Below, in pieces: positions 11,146-20,589 of a stretch of DNA of 64,000 bases; the stretch's first letter is position 1, and every line of letters begins with the position of its first letter. The notes under the pieces were generated by a model. That model was given only the letters and a program-made list of their open reading frames with translations, had not been told where the DNA came from and ran no database searches. The position numbers were made by a program, and so were the translations under genes. The stretch is taken from NCBI GenBank assembly GCA_963761445.1, contig CAVXHV010000005.1, positions 558,001-622,000 on the forward strand, in the 5' to 3' direction. The DNA is from CAVXHV01 sp963761445. Lineage in GTDB: Bacteria; Planctomycetota; Planctomycetia; Isosphaerales; Isosphaeraceae.

Positions 11146-12261
11146 ATGGTGTCTCGTTACTCAAGCGGCCGAAGTGCTGATGGCACTGCCACGGTCTTGA
11201 TCCTGGCATATACTCTGTGCTTCGGTGTCGGCCATTTAAATGGAGCAGAGCAACCTGGGAACGTGTTGACCCTGGTTGACCGCGCGGTCATACAAGACCA
11301 GGGAGCGTGGGTTATCGATTACCGTCTTCGTAATGCCTCGCGCGGGGGCGTGATCGTCACACCTGACGAGATCATGCTCAAGGTCGAGGGCTGGGTATCG
11401 AATTCACGTGTCGCAAGTCATGCACTCCCTCGATGGTCTTCAGCTACTGTCATAGCGCGTGTTGATCCCACGGCGTTCGCTGATGTAATCAATGCGGTCG
11501 ATGAGTCGCAAAGGTGCCGTGAGCGTCTGGCAATTTCAATCTGGGGTGAAGAACGATCACAGCATGGCCTCAACTTCACGGTGGCACGTGTAAATCCCTC
11601 ACCAGCAGCGACCACACTACCTGCGAGTTCAGTATCAGCCCCTCACCAGTTGCTTAGCTTGGGCCCAGGGGAAGTCATGCGCCTGCGATTGCGGATCGAT
11701 CACCAGCATATCCTCTACGGTGATTACGACCCGCTCCTGGGCATTCGTACCCTTGAACTGACACTGGGCCGGTCGGTTATCCGAGACATTCTGCCGCTTG
11801 ATCGGGAACAATATCTGGCTCAACCGAAATACACATGGCCCGAGCCTCCGGATCGTGATACCCAGCACTTTCATTCGGCCCCGGACAGCTTGCACCTCCA
11901 AGCTGGCGTACAAGGCCGTCAGAGCTACAGATTCCAGGAGCGCCCTGTCCGCTACAACACGAAGATGAAACTACGCTTCTGGTATCTGATTGCAGCCGGT
12001 ACCGAAGGGGAGTGCCGGGTACGTGTTGGGCAAAACAAAGACACGCCACTCGCTTGGCGCCAACTCCATGAAGCGGGTTTTGAAGAGCGATTGAAGGCGA
12101 TCGGCCACTGGACCAAGTACGAGCGCATTATTCAGACCGAGCCGGAAGCAACCAGACTCATTCTGGAGTTCAAGATCGTGGGTGAGATCGACGTGGGCGA
12201 AATGTGGATCGATGATGTGAGTCTCGAACCGCTAGGAGTGAATGGGCTCGGTGGCCCATGA
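11146..12261 (+). CDS. Secreted hypothetical protein with jelly-roll-like C-terminus
   Basis: 371 residues starting at an ATG behind GGAAGGAACC. A signal-like hydrophobic stretch lies at about residues 14-34 (TATVLILAYTLCFGVG). The mature part has two beta-rich regions. The last 140 residues (from HFHSAPDSLHLQ to MWIDDVSLEP) have the pattern of a carbohydrate-binding jelly roll, in which an IDDVSL strand ends the domain. That suggests binding to a glycan or surface polymer, but no binding residues can be assigned. It follows the 10569-11072 gene by 73 bp and precedes the large membrane protein by about 140 bp. Confidence 0.6.
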   Translation: MVSRYSSGRSADGTATVLILAYTLCFGVGHLNGAEQPGNVLTLVDRAVIQDQGAWVIDYRLRNASRGGVIVTPDEIMLKVEGWVSNSRVASHALPRWSSATVIARVDPTAFADVINAVDESQRCRERLAISIWGEERSQHGLNFTVARVNPSPAATTLPASSVSAPHQLLSLGPGEVMRLRLRIDHQHILYGDYDPLLGIRTLELTLGRSVIRDILPLDREQYLAQPKYTWPEPPDRDTQHFHSAPDSLHLQAGVQGRQSYRFQERPVRYNTKMKLRFWYLIAAGTEGECRVRVGQNKDTPLAWRQLHEAGFEERLKAIGHWTKYERIIQTEPEATRLILEFKIVGEIDVGEMWIDDVSLEPLGVNGLGGP

Positions 12262-12402
12262 ACCAGATGGCTTAAGCTTCATCCTGAGGACAGGTTCATT
12301 CTGTTCAACAAAGATGAATCTTCGGGTCCTCATCCAAATAAGTACAATGAGCGGTGCGCCTCGCTGTTGCCAAGCTTGTACACTAAAGCTTCTGGCCTTG
12401 AC

Positions 12403-14706
12403 ATGAAAACTCGCCCGCTGGACACCTCATTCGTGCGCCGGACGTTTATTCTCCGGTTAATTTTTGCCACGATCTTTGGCATAGGCCTGGCGCTGGCTCT
12501 CGCCTGGGCCGGTCCTTGCCCGATTGGTGGCGACCCCGATCTGATGTACAAGCCGATCAAGTCGGAGCTTGGACGATCTCTCGCCGACGGACATTTTCCG
12601 TTCTGGAGTAGTCGATTTGGAATTGGCATACCACTCGTTGCTGAAAGTCACGTCGCGGCGTTCTATCCACTGAACTGGCTGCTCTACTATGTGTTTGATG
12701 TCCAGACGGCTTACCTGACAGCAATGTGGCTGCATTGGTTTGCACTGACCGCAATCACTTATGCGTATGCTCGCGCACTGGGAGTCAGCGCAGCCGGCTC
12801 GATGCTTGCTGCCGTGAGCTTCACCCTTTGTGGTTTTCAGGCTATTCATGTGATCCATGAACCGTTTAACCACTTGATGCCGTACATGCCGCTGTGCCTC
12901 CTCCTGGCTAACCGCTACATGATGACGGGAAACCTCGTCTGGATACCGGGGCTAGCGCTGGCGTGGGGCACGCAGCTCACGCTGGGTCATTTTCAGATCC
13001 AGATGTTGACAGCAGGATTGGTAGTTCTATCCGCTCTATGGCACGGGTGGACGGCCAGGGAAAACCGGAACCGTACCATCTGGCGCATTGTCTGTCTCTG
13101 TGCCGGGCTGCTCTGGGGGGCATTGATCGCATGGGTACAGTTGCGGCTGACATGGGAGCTGACAGTAGTTTCCGGTTTTGTGCGACCTCCTCACCTCCTT
13201 GCGAATTATTCATTTCCCCTGGCTCATTGGGCTCAATTTGCTTTGCCGGAAGTCTTTCTTGGCTTGCATCAGGGAATGGCTGACGACTACTGGGGGCGCC
13301 TAGGAACACTCTCCGGTGAAGCATGTGCGTACGGCGGTATTGTGGTTTGGATACTGGCTTTTGTTGGCGCTGTACTAAAGACACCGCTTGTAGGTCTCAA
13401 ACCATGGCGGGTTCTCGTTCCATTGTCGCTAGCTCTGGCAACCATGCCAGGCTGGTGGCCCGACGGGTTTCTTCTGCTCATGCATCTGCCAGGTCTCGGT
13501 TGGTTCCGTGCTCCAGCGAGATACACCCTCTTGACCAGCTTTGGGCTGGCACTCCTGGCTGGTCGAGGACTTGACCACACGATTGCGCCGAGACAGTTCC
13601 GGATGGGATTAACCTTGGCGATTGGAGCTGGAGTGCTCGCTTGGTTGTGGTCGATTTACTGGACAACCGGAACCGCGTTTCAAGCAAGTGCACTGGCCTC
13701 GACACTCGTGATTCGATTCGCGGCAGCGGGGCTGATCTGGATCCTGGCACTTATAGCAATCATCGCGTGGCGGCAAAAGTGGGTGGGTGCCTGGGCACCA
13801 CTGGCCGTTGCCTTGCTGGAACTAGCTGTGTTGCTCTTTGTCGGACCGGTGGTCTGGGTCAGGTCTGGCAGGCGACTTGAGACAAGCCCTGTCCTACAAA
13901 GGCTGGCGCAGATGCAGGACGTGGGCCTGGTCGGAGGACGTTTGCAAGACCTTCCCGTGGCCGCGGGGATTACAACGGCGTTTCCATACCTGGGGATTAC
14001 ACCCCCGCCTCCTAACTACCTGCTTGAACGGGCCACGGTGCCTCCATGGGAAAATGATGCTGTCGAAACGCGCTGGCTTCGCCGTTTAGGCGTGACCCAT
14101 GCAGTTTGGGGCTCGGCCGATCCTCTAGTGGGAACGAACGTACTCGAACGAATCAACGATCCATTGCTTGACCAGATCATGGCAACCATACCAATCTCTC
14201 GCCGAGGTGGCCTCGGTCCATGGGCTGTTGTAAAGGTCCCCGGTGCTTTCCCATCTGCGTGGATCGCCCGGGAGGTTCATGAGACTCAAGATTGGAAGAA
14301 CGTGTTTTACTTGCTATCCATGAACGATCGGCCAAACGAGGCCTGGTTCGAGGCCGGTGATGGTCCCACTGGGTTCCCAGAGTCAGGCTCTGGTTCGGCT
14401 CGTGTGAAAAGCTGGGATGGTACGGTCGCAGTTGTCGATCATGATGGCCCTTGCATCTTGATTCTTCGGCGCGCCTACTACCCTGGGTGGTCGTATCAAC
14501 TGGACAATGCTCCTGAGCGTCCGGTGCTCAAGGTCAACCGCGGTTTGCAGGCGGTTCCAATGGTTGGCTCCGGTACCCGTAGGATCACGTTCCGCTACAG
14601 CCCCACAGGATTACCGCAAGCCGCCGCGGTTTCGCTGATAGCCCTCACCGGCGCGATGATCGGTTTCATTGTTGCCGGATTGAGAACCCTCAGGAGTCGC
14701 AGTTGA
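12403..14706 (+). CDS. Large polytopic membrane protein (YfhO-like / glycosyltransferase-like)
   Basis: About 767 residues from the ATG at 12403; a TTG at 12367 extends the frame but lacks support. The first 460 residues carry roughly ten to twelve membrane segments interrupted by short loops such as PIGGDPDLMYKPIKSELGRS. The last 250 residues form a soluble domain with a beta-rich end (RRAYYPGWSYQLDN). This matches the layout of YfhO-type membrane proteins, which are distant relatives of GT-C glycosyltransferases. An acidic residue in the first external loop (GGDPD) fits the GT-C style active site. Substrate and lipid donor are unknown. It immediately precedes the TPR kinase. Confidence 0.7.
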   Translation: MKTRPLDTSFVRRTFILRLIFATIFGIGLALALAWAGPCPIGGDPDLMYKPIKSELGRSLADGHFPFWSSRFGIGIPLVAESHVAAFYPLNWLLYYVFDVQTAYLTAMWLHWFALTAITYAYARALGVSAAGSMLAAVSFTLCGFQAIHVIHEPFNHLMPYMPLCLLLANRYMMTGNLVWIPGLALAWGTQLTLGHFQIQMLTAGLVVLSALWHGWTARENRNRTIWRIVCLCAGLLWGALIAWVQLRLTWELTVVSGFVRPPHLLANYSFPLAHWAQFALPEVFLGLHQGMADDYWGRLGTLSGEACAYGGIVVWILAFVGAVLKTPLVGLKPWRVLVPLSLALATMPGWWPDGFLLLMHLPGLGWFRAPARYTLLTSFGLALLAGRGLDHTIAPRQFRMGLTLAIGAGVLAWLWSIYWTTGTAFQASALASTLVIRFAAAGLIWILALIAIIAWRQKWVGAWAPLAVALLELAVLLFVGPVVWVRSGRRLETSPVLQRLAQMQDVGLVGGRLQDLPVAAGITTAFPYLGITPPPPNYLLERATVPPWENDAVETRWLRRLGVTHAVWGSADPLVGTNVLERINDPLLDQIMATIPISRRGGLGPWAVVKVPGAFPSAWIAREVHETQDWKNVFYLLSMNDRPNEAWFEAGDGPTGFPESGSGSARVKSWDGTVAVVDHDGPCILILRRAYYPGWSYQLDNAPERPVLKVNRGLQAVPMVGSGTRRITFRYSPTGLPQAAAVSLIALTGAMIGFIVAGLRTLRSRS

Positions 14707-14775
14707 GGAGGCTTCTCACTGCAGTCGAGTTCGGATAAGCTACATCGTTTGATCATTCCTATAACGAGACTCCCC

Positions 14776-17700
14776 ATGGACACCGAGCGCGACCTGCTTT
14801 TCGGCGTCATTGCCCTTCAGAACGGAGCAGTTGATGCTGACTGCCTTGCGGAAACTTGCGCGGTATGGGCAACGGAACGGTCCGCATCTCTGGCAGATCA
14901 TTTTGTTGATCGTGGTTTGATCACCGTCGAGCAGAGGTCAGAGGTTGAAAAAACCGTCGCGCAGGAGCTCAGCGCAAACGGTGACGACCCGCATGCAACG
15001 CTTGCGGCGAGCCTGGACGCGCGATCGCTGGCAGCGATCGGGAAACTAGCCGATCTCAAAGTTGCGCTTGATGTGAAGCTCGGTCCCCTCGCAAATCGGG
15101 TTGAAAGCGGGCACGTCAGGCTGGGTGCCATCCCGATGCATGAGCCCGACAACCGGGAGCGTTATACCCTCACGCACCTCCATGCCAAAGGGGGGATGGG
15201 GCGCGTCTGGTTAGCCCGCGACACGGCTCTTGGCCGACAGATTGCCCTGAAAGATCTGCGCCCCGACCAGACTGATAACTCGATTGTCTTCTCGCGTTTC
15301 CTCTATGAGGCGAAGATCACAGCTCAACTCGAGCACCCTGGAATTGTGCCCGTGTACGAGCTTGGAGAGGGAGATGCGCCTTACTATACAATGCGGTTTG
15401 TGAAGGGCCGTACGTTAAGCGAAGCGATTCGAGCTTTTCATAAGAAACGGGCGGTCGGGGAGGCCGACTCTGTCGAACGAGTTGCGCTTCTGACTGCTTT
15501 TATCAGCGTCTGTCAGGCTGTTGCGTATGCACATTCGCGTGGAATTATCCACCGCGACCTGAAGGGGCAGAATGTCGTCCTGGGAGATTTCGGCGAGGTC
15601 ATGGTGCTCGACTGGGGTCTCGCCAAGCGAATCTTGCCAGACCGACCCGATGGAGACTCCACTCCTGAACCGGAGGCGCCTGAGTCTGATGGTTTAGCTG
15701 CTGATGCCAACCTGGCTACCGTTGCCACTGGCGTGGCCGGTGATGAACCAGACCCCGATTTGACCCTGCCATCGGCGCCAGGAGTTGGAGCCATCGGCGC
15801 GGCGGCTGTCCATCCGAACGCAGGTTCAAACGGAAGTGCCGATCATCATGCAAGGCCGGGTGCAAGCGGCAGCGGCCAGAAGCTGTCAAGCTCGGGGGGG
15901 GCCTCGACCCGCCGTGGCAACCCCGAGTCAGGGGCAGGTCCCGAGGGTACGATACAGGGCCAGCTTCTGGGAACTCCGGCGTACATGGCCCCGGAGCAGG
16001 CCCAAGGTCGCCACGACCTCGTCAACGAGCGGACTGACGTGTACGGATTGGGCGCTATCCTTTATGAAATCCTGACCGGGCGGCCTCCCTTCATCGCGCC
16101 CAAAACTGCGGAGATCCTGAGCAAGGTTTGCAAGGAGGCTCCGACCCCACCGCGCCAGATCATCGCCGACATTTCCCCGGCACTCGAAGCCGTCTGCTTG
16201 AAAGCCCTGCAAAAAGCCTCACATGAACGCTATGCCACGGCCGCGAAGCTCGCGCAGGAAGTGCAGCGCAATCTAGCCGATGAGCCCGTCACGGCTTTCG
16301 AGGAACCCTGGACACATCGTGTGCTGCGCTGGGCGAGGAAACACAAAACTTTGGTATCTTCCGCTGCGGCTCTGTTGATCACAGCCGTGATTGGTTTCGC
16401 CGTCAGTACGATGCTTGTCGCCGGCGAGCGCAACGAGGCGGAAGCGCAGGGCAAACAAGCCCGCTCTGCCGTCCAGATGCTGACGAAGGTAAAGGATATT
16501 GGCTTCGATGAGCAGCTTGACCCGCTTCAAAAGGAATTCCTTGCCGCAGCGCTTGAGTACTACGAGCAGTTTACCAGCCGCGTATCGCACGACCCGGGCG
16601 TCCGGCTCGAGCATGGCCGGATCTATCAGCAGATGGGCGACATCCAGCGCAAGCTGGGCAAGCTTGCCGAGTCAGAGCAGGCGTACCGCAAGGCCGTCAA
16701 AATTCTCGAGCCGCTAGCTGCTCGATCCCGGTCAGGGCACGAGCCTTCTCGAGTGCTGGCCCGAACCCGCACTTTGCTGGGTGATCTGCTGGTCCGTGAA
16801 GGTGACAAGGGCGAGGCCGAGCCACTTTACAAACAGGCCGTCGAAACACAGGCTGCCCTGGCCGCCGCCAAGGATGCTAGCTCTGAGGATCACCTGCGGC
16901 TTGGCGAGACCTTGAGAAGCCAGGGCGACCTCCTCCGGCTGAATGGTCAGCCAGCTCAGGCAAAGCCCGTCTACGACCGAGCCCTGAACGTTCTCAATCA
17001 GGCGCTGGCTAGCGACTCGAAACACTCCGAGATTCGCAATGAGCTGGCACTTGCGAACGACGCACGGGGCTGGATCAACCGCGAGCTTGGTGAAATCAAG
17101 GCTGCCGGCGAGGATTACCGCCGCTCATTGGGTCTCCTCGAAAAGCTGGTCGCCGAATTCCCGACCGCGCCACGATATCGCGAGTCGATGGCCAAGGCCT
17201 GCAATAGCCTGGGTCTACTCGAGGAGACGACCGGAAGTCTGGTGGAGGCTGAGACGTTCTACCGTCGCGAGCTGCCCCTGGTCGATCGACTTGCACAGGA
17301 CTTTCCTGACCATCCCGAACATGCCCGCGAGCTGGCCCGCACTTTATGGAACCTCGGTAACGTTCTTGCCCGAAACCGTGACGGCGGCGCCACGGCTGTC
17401 CTGGAACGGGCAGTCGCCATGAACCGCGTCTTGAACAAGAAAAATCCTGAAGACGTCCAGATCCGGTTCGACCTCTGCAGAGCCTATCAATGCCTTGGCA
17501 ACCTTCAGTTCGAACAAGGTAGGCTCCTTGATAAGGCTGTGGAGTCGATTCGTGAATCACGTTTGCTCAGTGATGCGTTGGTCAAGGAGTTTCCCGGCCA
17601 TCCTCGCTATGCTGACATCCTCGCGCAGAACCTCGCTGAGCTGGGGCTTCTTGCCCATGCCCTCAACCAACCCCAAGCTGAACAGTCATTCCAAGAATCC

Positions 17701-18690
17701 GCGGCGATTTATGAGAAACTCGTCGCGAGCTGCCCGGACAATTTTGAATACAAGATCGGCCAGGCTCGAGTTCTGCGCGATCAAGGCACGATCGTCGCCG
17801 CTCTCGGCCACGCGGAGAAGGCCGAGGGCATCTACCGGAAGGCTCTCGCACTGTTCAACGCCAATGACGCTCGGGCCCAGTCCACCGAGTCGCTTCGAAT
17901 TCAAGCCGGGGTGTTGAACAACTTGGGCGATCTGCATCGTCCCGGCGCCGAGAAGGCTTTCTGCGACTCGATTGCCCTTTCCTCTCGTCTGCTCGAGCGC
18001 TCGACCCCGGCCAACAAGGACCTTCATAACCGATCGATCGCCCAGAACAACCTGGCTGAGGTCTTGATCGGCGAGAAAAAGCTGAACGAAGCCGAGTCAA
18101 TCTACGCGCAGGCCGTGGCGGGCTTTGAAAAACTCGTCGCAAGCGCTCCGAAGGCCATCGACTTCCAGAGTCACTTCGGAATCGTGCTCGCCCAGCAAGG
18201 GAAATGCCTGGGTCTCCTGGGCAAACTCTCTGAAGGAAAAGCGTCCATGGAGAGCGCGATCGAGCGTCAGCGACAGGCCGTGAAACTTGCCAGGAGCAAC
18301 TCCGACCCTTATCGCCAAATGCTCGGTAGTCATCAGGTCGATCTGGCTGACTTGAACATCAAGCTTGGGGCCTACGAGCAGGCTGCTCGCGTTGCCCTTG
18401 AAATCCCCAAATCCGTACCGGCTTCGAGTCGAGTCGAAGGCTGCTTCGATGCGGCTCGAATCCTTGCTCGAACGGTTACCAAGTTGAGTGCCGACACCAA
18501 GATCGCTGAGGCCGAACGCAACCGCCTCACGCAGGGTTATCTTGGCCGCACGGCCATTCTCCTGCGTGAAGTGATTGATAGCGACCCCAAGCTTGCCGAG
18601 CAAATCAAAACCGACGCCGATATCAAGGTTCTTCAGTCACGTCCTGAGTTCCGCACGATCATGGACACTTTGGCCAAGGCAAACCTTTAA
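14776..18690 (+). CDS. Serine/threonine protein kinase with membrane segment and TPR tail
   Basis: About 1,304 residues from the ATG at 14776; a TTG at 14749 is in frame but less likely. An N-terminal helical region typical of planctomycete kinases comes first. The kinase domain runs from about residue 129 to 505: glycine loop AKGGMGRVW, lysine in IALKDL, catalytic HRDLKGQN (about 259), metal site DWG instead of DFG (about 279), then GTPAYMAPE (about 399). Between DWG and GTPAYM there is a low-complexity insertion of about 110 residues rich in Pro, Ala, Gly and Asp. One membrane helix (about 525-548) follows, then roughly 750 residues of TPR repeats likely outside the membrane. This is the usual layout of Hanks-type receptor kinases. 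All catalytic residues are present, so activity is expected; the signal sensed is unknown. Confidence 0.92.
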   Translation: MDTERDLLFGVIALQNGAVDADCLAETCAVWATERSASLADHFVDRGLITVEQRSEVEKTVAQELSANGDDPHATLAASLDARSLAAIGKLADLKVALDVKLGPLANRVESGHVRLGAIPMHEPDNRERYTLTHLHAKGGMGRVWLARDTALGRQIALKDLRPDQTDNSIVFSRFLYEAKITAQLEHPGIVPVYELGEGDAPYYTMRFVKGRTLSEAIRAFHKKRAVGEADSVERVALLTAFISVCQAVAYAHSRGIIHRDLKGQNVVLGDFGEVMVLDWGLAKRILPDRPDGDSTPEPEAPESDGLAADANLATVATGVAGDEPDPDLTLPSAPGVGAIGAAAVHPNAGSNGSADHHARPGASGSGQKLSSSGGASTRRGNPESGAGPEGTIQGQLLGTPAYMAPEQAQGRHDLVNERTDVYGLGAILYEILTGRPPFIAPKTAEILSKVCKEAPTPPRQIIADISPALEAVCLKALQKASHERYATAAKLAQEVQRNLADEPVTAFEEPWTHRVLRWARKHKTLVSSAAALLITAVIGFAVSTMLVAGERNEAEAQGKQARSAVQMLTKVKDIGFDEQLDPLQKEFLAAALEYYEQFTSRVSHDPGVRLEHGRIYQQMGDIQRKLGKLAESEQAYRKAVKILEPLAARSRSGHEPSRVLARTRTLLGDLLVREGDKGEAEPLYKQAVETQAALAAAKDASSEDHLRLGETLRSQGDLLRLNGQPAQAKPVYDRALNVLNQALASDSKHSEIRNELALANDARGWINRELGEIKAAGEDYRRSLGLLEKLVAEFPTAPRYRESMAKACNSLGLLEETTGSLVEAETFYRRELPLVDRLAQDFPDHPEHARELARTLWNLGNVLARNRDGGATAVLERAVAMNRVLNKKNPEDVQIRFDLCRAYQCLGNLQFEQGRLLDKAVESIRESRLLSDALVKEFPGHPRYADILAQNLAELGLLAHALNQPQAEQSFQESAAIYEKLVASCPDNFEYKIGQARVLRDQGTIVAALGHAEKAEGIYRKALALFNANDARAQSTESLRIQAGVLNNLGDLHRPGAEKAFCDSIALSSRLLERSTPANKDLHNRSIAQNNLAEVLIGEKKLNEAESIYAQAVAGFEKLVASAPKAIDFQSHFGIVLAQQGKCLGLLGKLSEGKASMESAIERQRQAVKLARSNSDPYRQMLGSHQVDLADLNIKLGAYEQAARVALEIPKSVPASSRVEGCFDAARILARTVTKLSADTKIAEAERNRLTQGYLGRTAILLREVIDSDPKLAEQIKTDADIKVLQSRPEFRTIMDTLAKANL

Positions 18691-18785
18691 AAGAGACAAG
18701 TCCGCGCACCATGAAGTGGCCGCAGGCTTATCGTTGTTCTGAACTGATCAGCCGATTCTTGGTGTTCAATTCAGCAAATGGGTTG

Positions 18786-19499
18786 CTACATTTGGCGTCG
18801 TCGCCGCCTGGCAAGCCAGAACATTGGCAGCATTCCTGCGGCGCCTACGGAGAGCAAGATTGCCGAAGACGGCTCGGGCACACTCTGAATGTTGAATGTA
18901 AAAGTCACGCCACTGTTCGGGGGGCCTTGATACGTGTAGTTCACCGGAGAATTAGGTGGCAGAGGTGAAACCCCCACTGGGAAATCATAGGTGGACGTAA
19001 CCGTGAACGTGCCCAGTTCGACTGAAGCACCTTGGGGTCCGCCAACAGGTGTTGTCGCCGAATAGACCGTGGTGCCGCTGTAGACCCAAGTAAAGTCTGA
19101 ATAATAATAGGGGGTGTTATACGTCGGCGGCGGTGGTGGCGGCGGAGTAGTAACAGTATCCGAGGCCCCACCCGACCACAGAACCGTTGGGCTTGCCGGA
19201 GGAGGAACGAAGGGCTCAGTATGACTTGAACCGCCGTTTAGGCCAGGGAGGGCATCGATCGTGAAGTAGTCACCACTCGTCCACGTATTGGTCCCAGGAC
19301 TGTTGATGCTGGGGGCATTCAAATAGACATCGAAGACGTAGGTGAATTGTGGATCGCCGCCTCCGGGCATGTATCCGCCTGTGATTGTAATCGATGACGT
19401 CAATGTCGACACAGCCTGGGCGTCCCTCAGGCCGGCGAACATTGCTGTAAAACCGCACAGTCCGGCCAGGATCCACCTGCTCTTCATACATCGTAACAT
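18786..19499 (-). CDS. PEP-CTERM sorted secreted protein
   Basis: I start this at an ATG (19499) preceded by AGGGGAGG; the frame is open further upstream but that part is not protein-like. A signal peptide covers the first 30 residues or so (WILAGLCGFTAMFAGL). The mature part is a short beta-rich domain with a seven-proline run and many Thr/Ser/Tyr residues. The C-terminus has the three-part PEP-CTERM signal: VPEPSS, a hydrophobic helix (AILLSVGAAGMLPMFWLA) and a basic end RRRRRQ. Such proteins are cleaved and sorted by exosortase, and an exosortase lies at 61.4-62.4 kb in this window. It converges with the TPR kinase, with 95 bp between stops. Confidence 0.82.
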   Translation of the reverse strand: MLRCMKSRWILAGLCGFTAMFAGLRDAQAVSTLTSSITITGGYMPGGGDPQFTYVFDVYLNAPSINSPGTNTWTSGDYFTIDALPGLNGGSSHTEPFVPPPASPTVLWSGGASDTVTTPPPPPPPTYNTPYYYSDFTWVYSGTTVYSATTPVGGPQGASVELGTFTVTSTYDFPVGVSPLPPNSPVNYTYQGPPNSGVTFTFNIQSVPEPSSAILLSVGAAGMLPMFWLARRRRRQM

Positions 19500-19958
19500 G
19501 CTCAGATTGCCTCCCCTGCGAACACTTCTTGAACGTCGTTCTCGATAAGGGAACAAGAAACGCGTTCTCTTCAGCGCTTGGTCCAGAAAGCCCTGCGCGT
19601 GATCATCGTTCCTGCGAACGAGATGCAACACAGCAGATTCACAGATTGTTATACCACCGGCTCACAGCAAACCGCAATCATCATAACTAGCGTGCGTGTG
19701 CTGTGGCAACAATCGATTTGGAAAATGCCAATTCGTTCTAAAAAAGAAACGTAAGCAGGAGGAGATAGGAAGACGAACCATCGATCTTGGCAACAAGTCT
19801 TGCAGTTCGTAACGGAACGTGTGCTGATGTTCGCTGGCATGATGACGGCCACATCGGGGTGGAGAAGCGGCCAGGATTGACGTGGAGCCCTTTGGTTATT
19901 CCGACTAGAATCTCGGGCCCGTCGGTTGATCACGTCTGATCCGTTGTGAGGAGTTCTC
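19500..19958. other. Divergent intergenic region
   Basis: This 459-bp gap separates the PEP-CTERM gene (reverse) from the small coiled-coil membrane protein (forward), so it should hold promoters for both. I see no strong promoter boxes, hairpins or conserved RNA features. Short frames across it look random. Confidence 0.35.
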
Positions 19959-20336
19959 ATGGATCTCAAAAGAGCATGGTCGCTGTGCGCAGCGAGTCGC
20001 TCGTTGCGGTTCTTGATTGCACTGTCCGTTCTCCTGCTGGTATCTGTCGGCTGGAACTTCTGGCATTACCGGCTCGAACAAGAGCGACGCGCTCGGGTGG
20101 AGGAAGCGAAACGTGCATCAGAGACTGCCGCGGCGTTGGCCAGGGAACAGGCGGAGCTCGCTGAATCGAACAAGCGAGCAAAGGATGCGAGATCAGACGC
20201 GCGAGTCCAGGAGCTCTACGACGAAATCAATCAGTTGACTCGGCTCAGTGAACGCATTTTGCTGCCTGATCAGATATCGCGAGCGACGGCTCCTACAGCA
20301 AGTGGCAACCGGGATAATGCCGTGCGTATTCGCTGA
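19959..20336 (+). CDS. Small membrane-anchored coiled-coil protein
   Basis: 125 residues starting at an ATG with GTGAGGAG eight bases before it. One membrane helix (about residues 17-34, FLIALSVLLLVSVGW) is followed by a heptad-rich charged helix (about 38-85) full of Glu, Ala, Arg and Lys. That predicts an inner-membrane protein with a long coiled-coil stalk. The layout resembles FtsB/FtsL-type division proteins, but I see no family-specific residues and do not assign that role. Confidence 0.6.
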   Translation: MDLKRAWSLCAASRSLRFLIALSVLLLVSVGWNFWHYRLEQERRARVEEAKRASETAAALAREQAELAESNKRAKDARSDARVQELYDEINQLTRLSERILLPDQISRATAPTASGNRDNAVRIR

Positions 20337-20589
20337 TCCTGTGACGCAACGCATGGCTGGGCCTCGTGAACATGTGGGTCATCCGAGCGTCTACCCTTTA
20401 TGGTAACTACCGTGGATCAATGATCCTGCCTTCGACGCATTGGTGACGCACGTTGATGCCAGGCCAGGCTGAAGCCAGGCGTTTGCGCTTGTTCATTGTC
20501 TTGGGGGACCTTAGGATGAAGACAGATCGAGATTTACGAATAGACGACAGAGCATGGTCTCGGACTGATCGCTGATGGGAGGCATCGCG

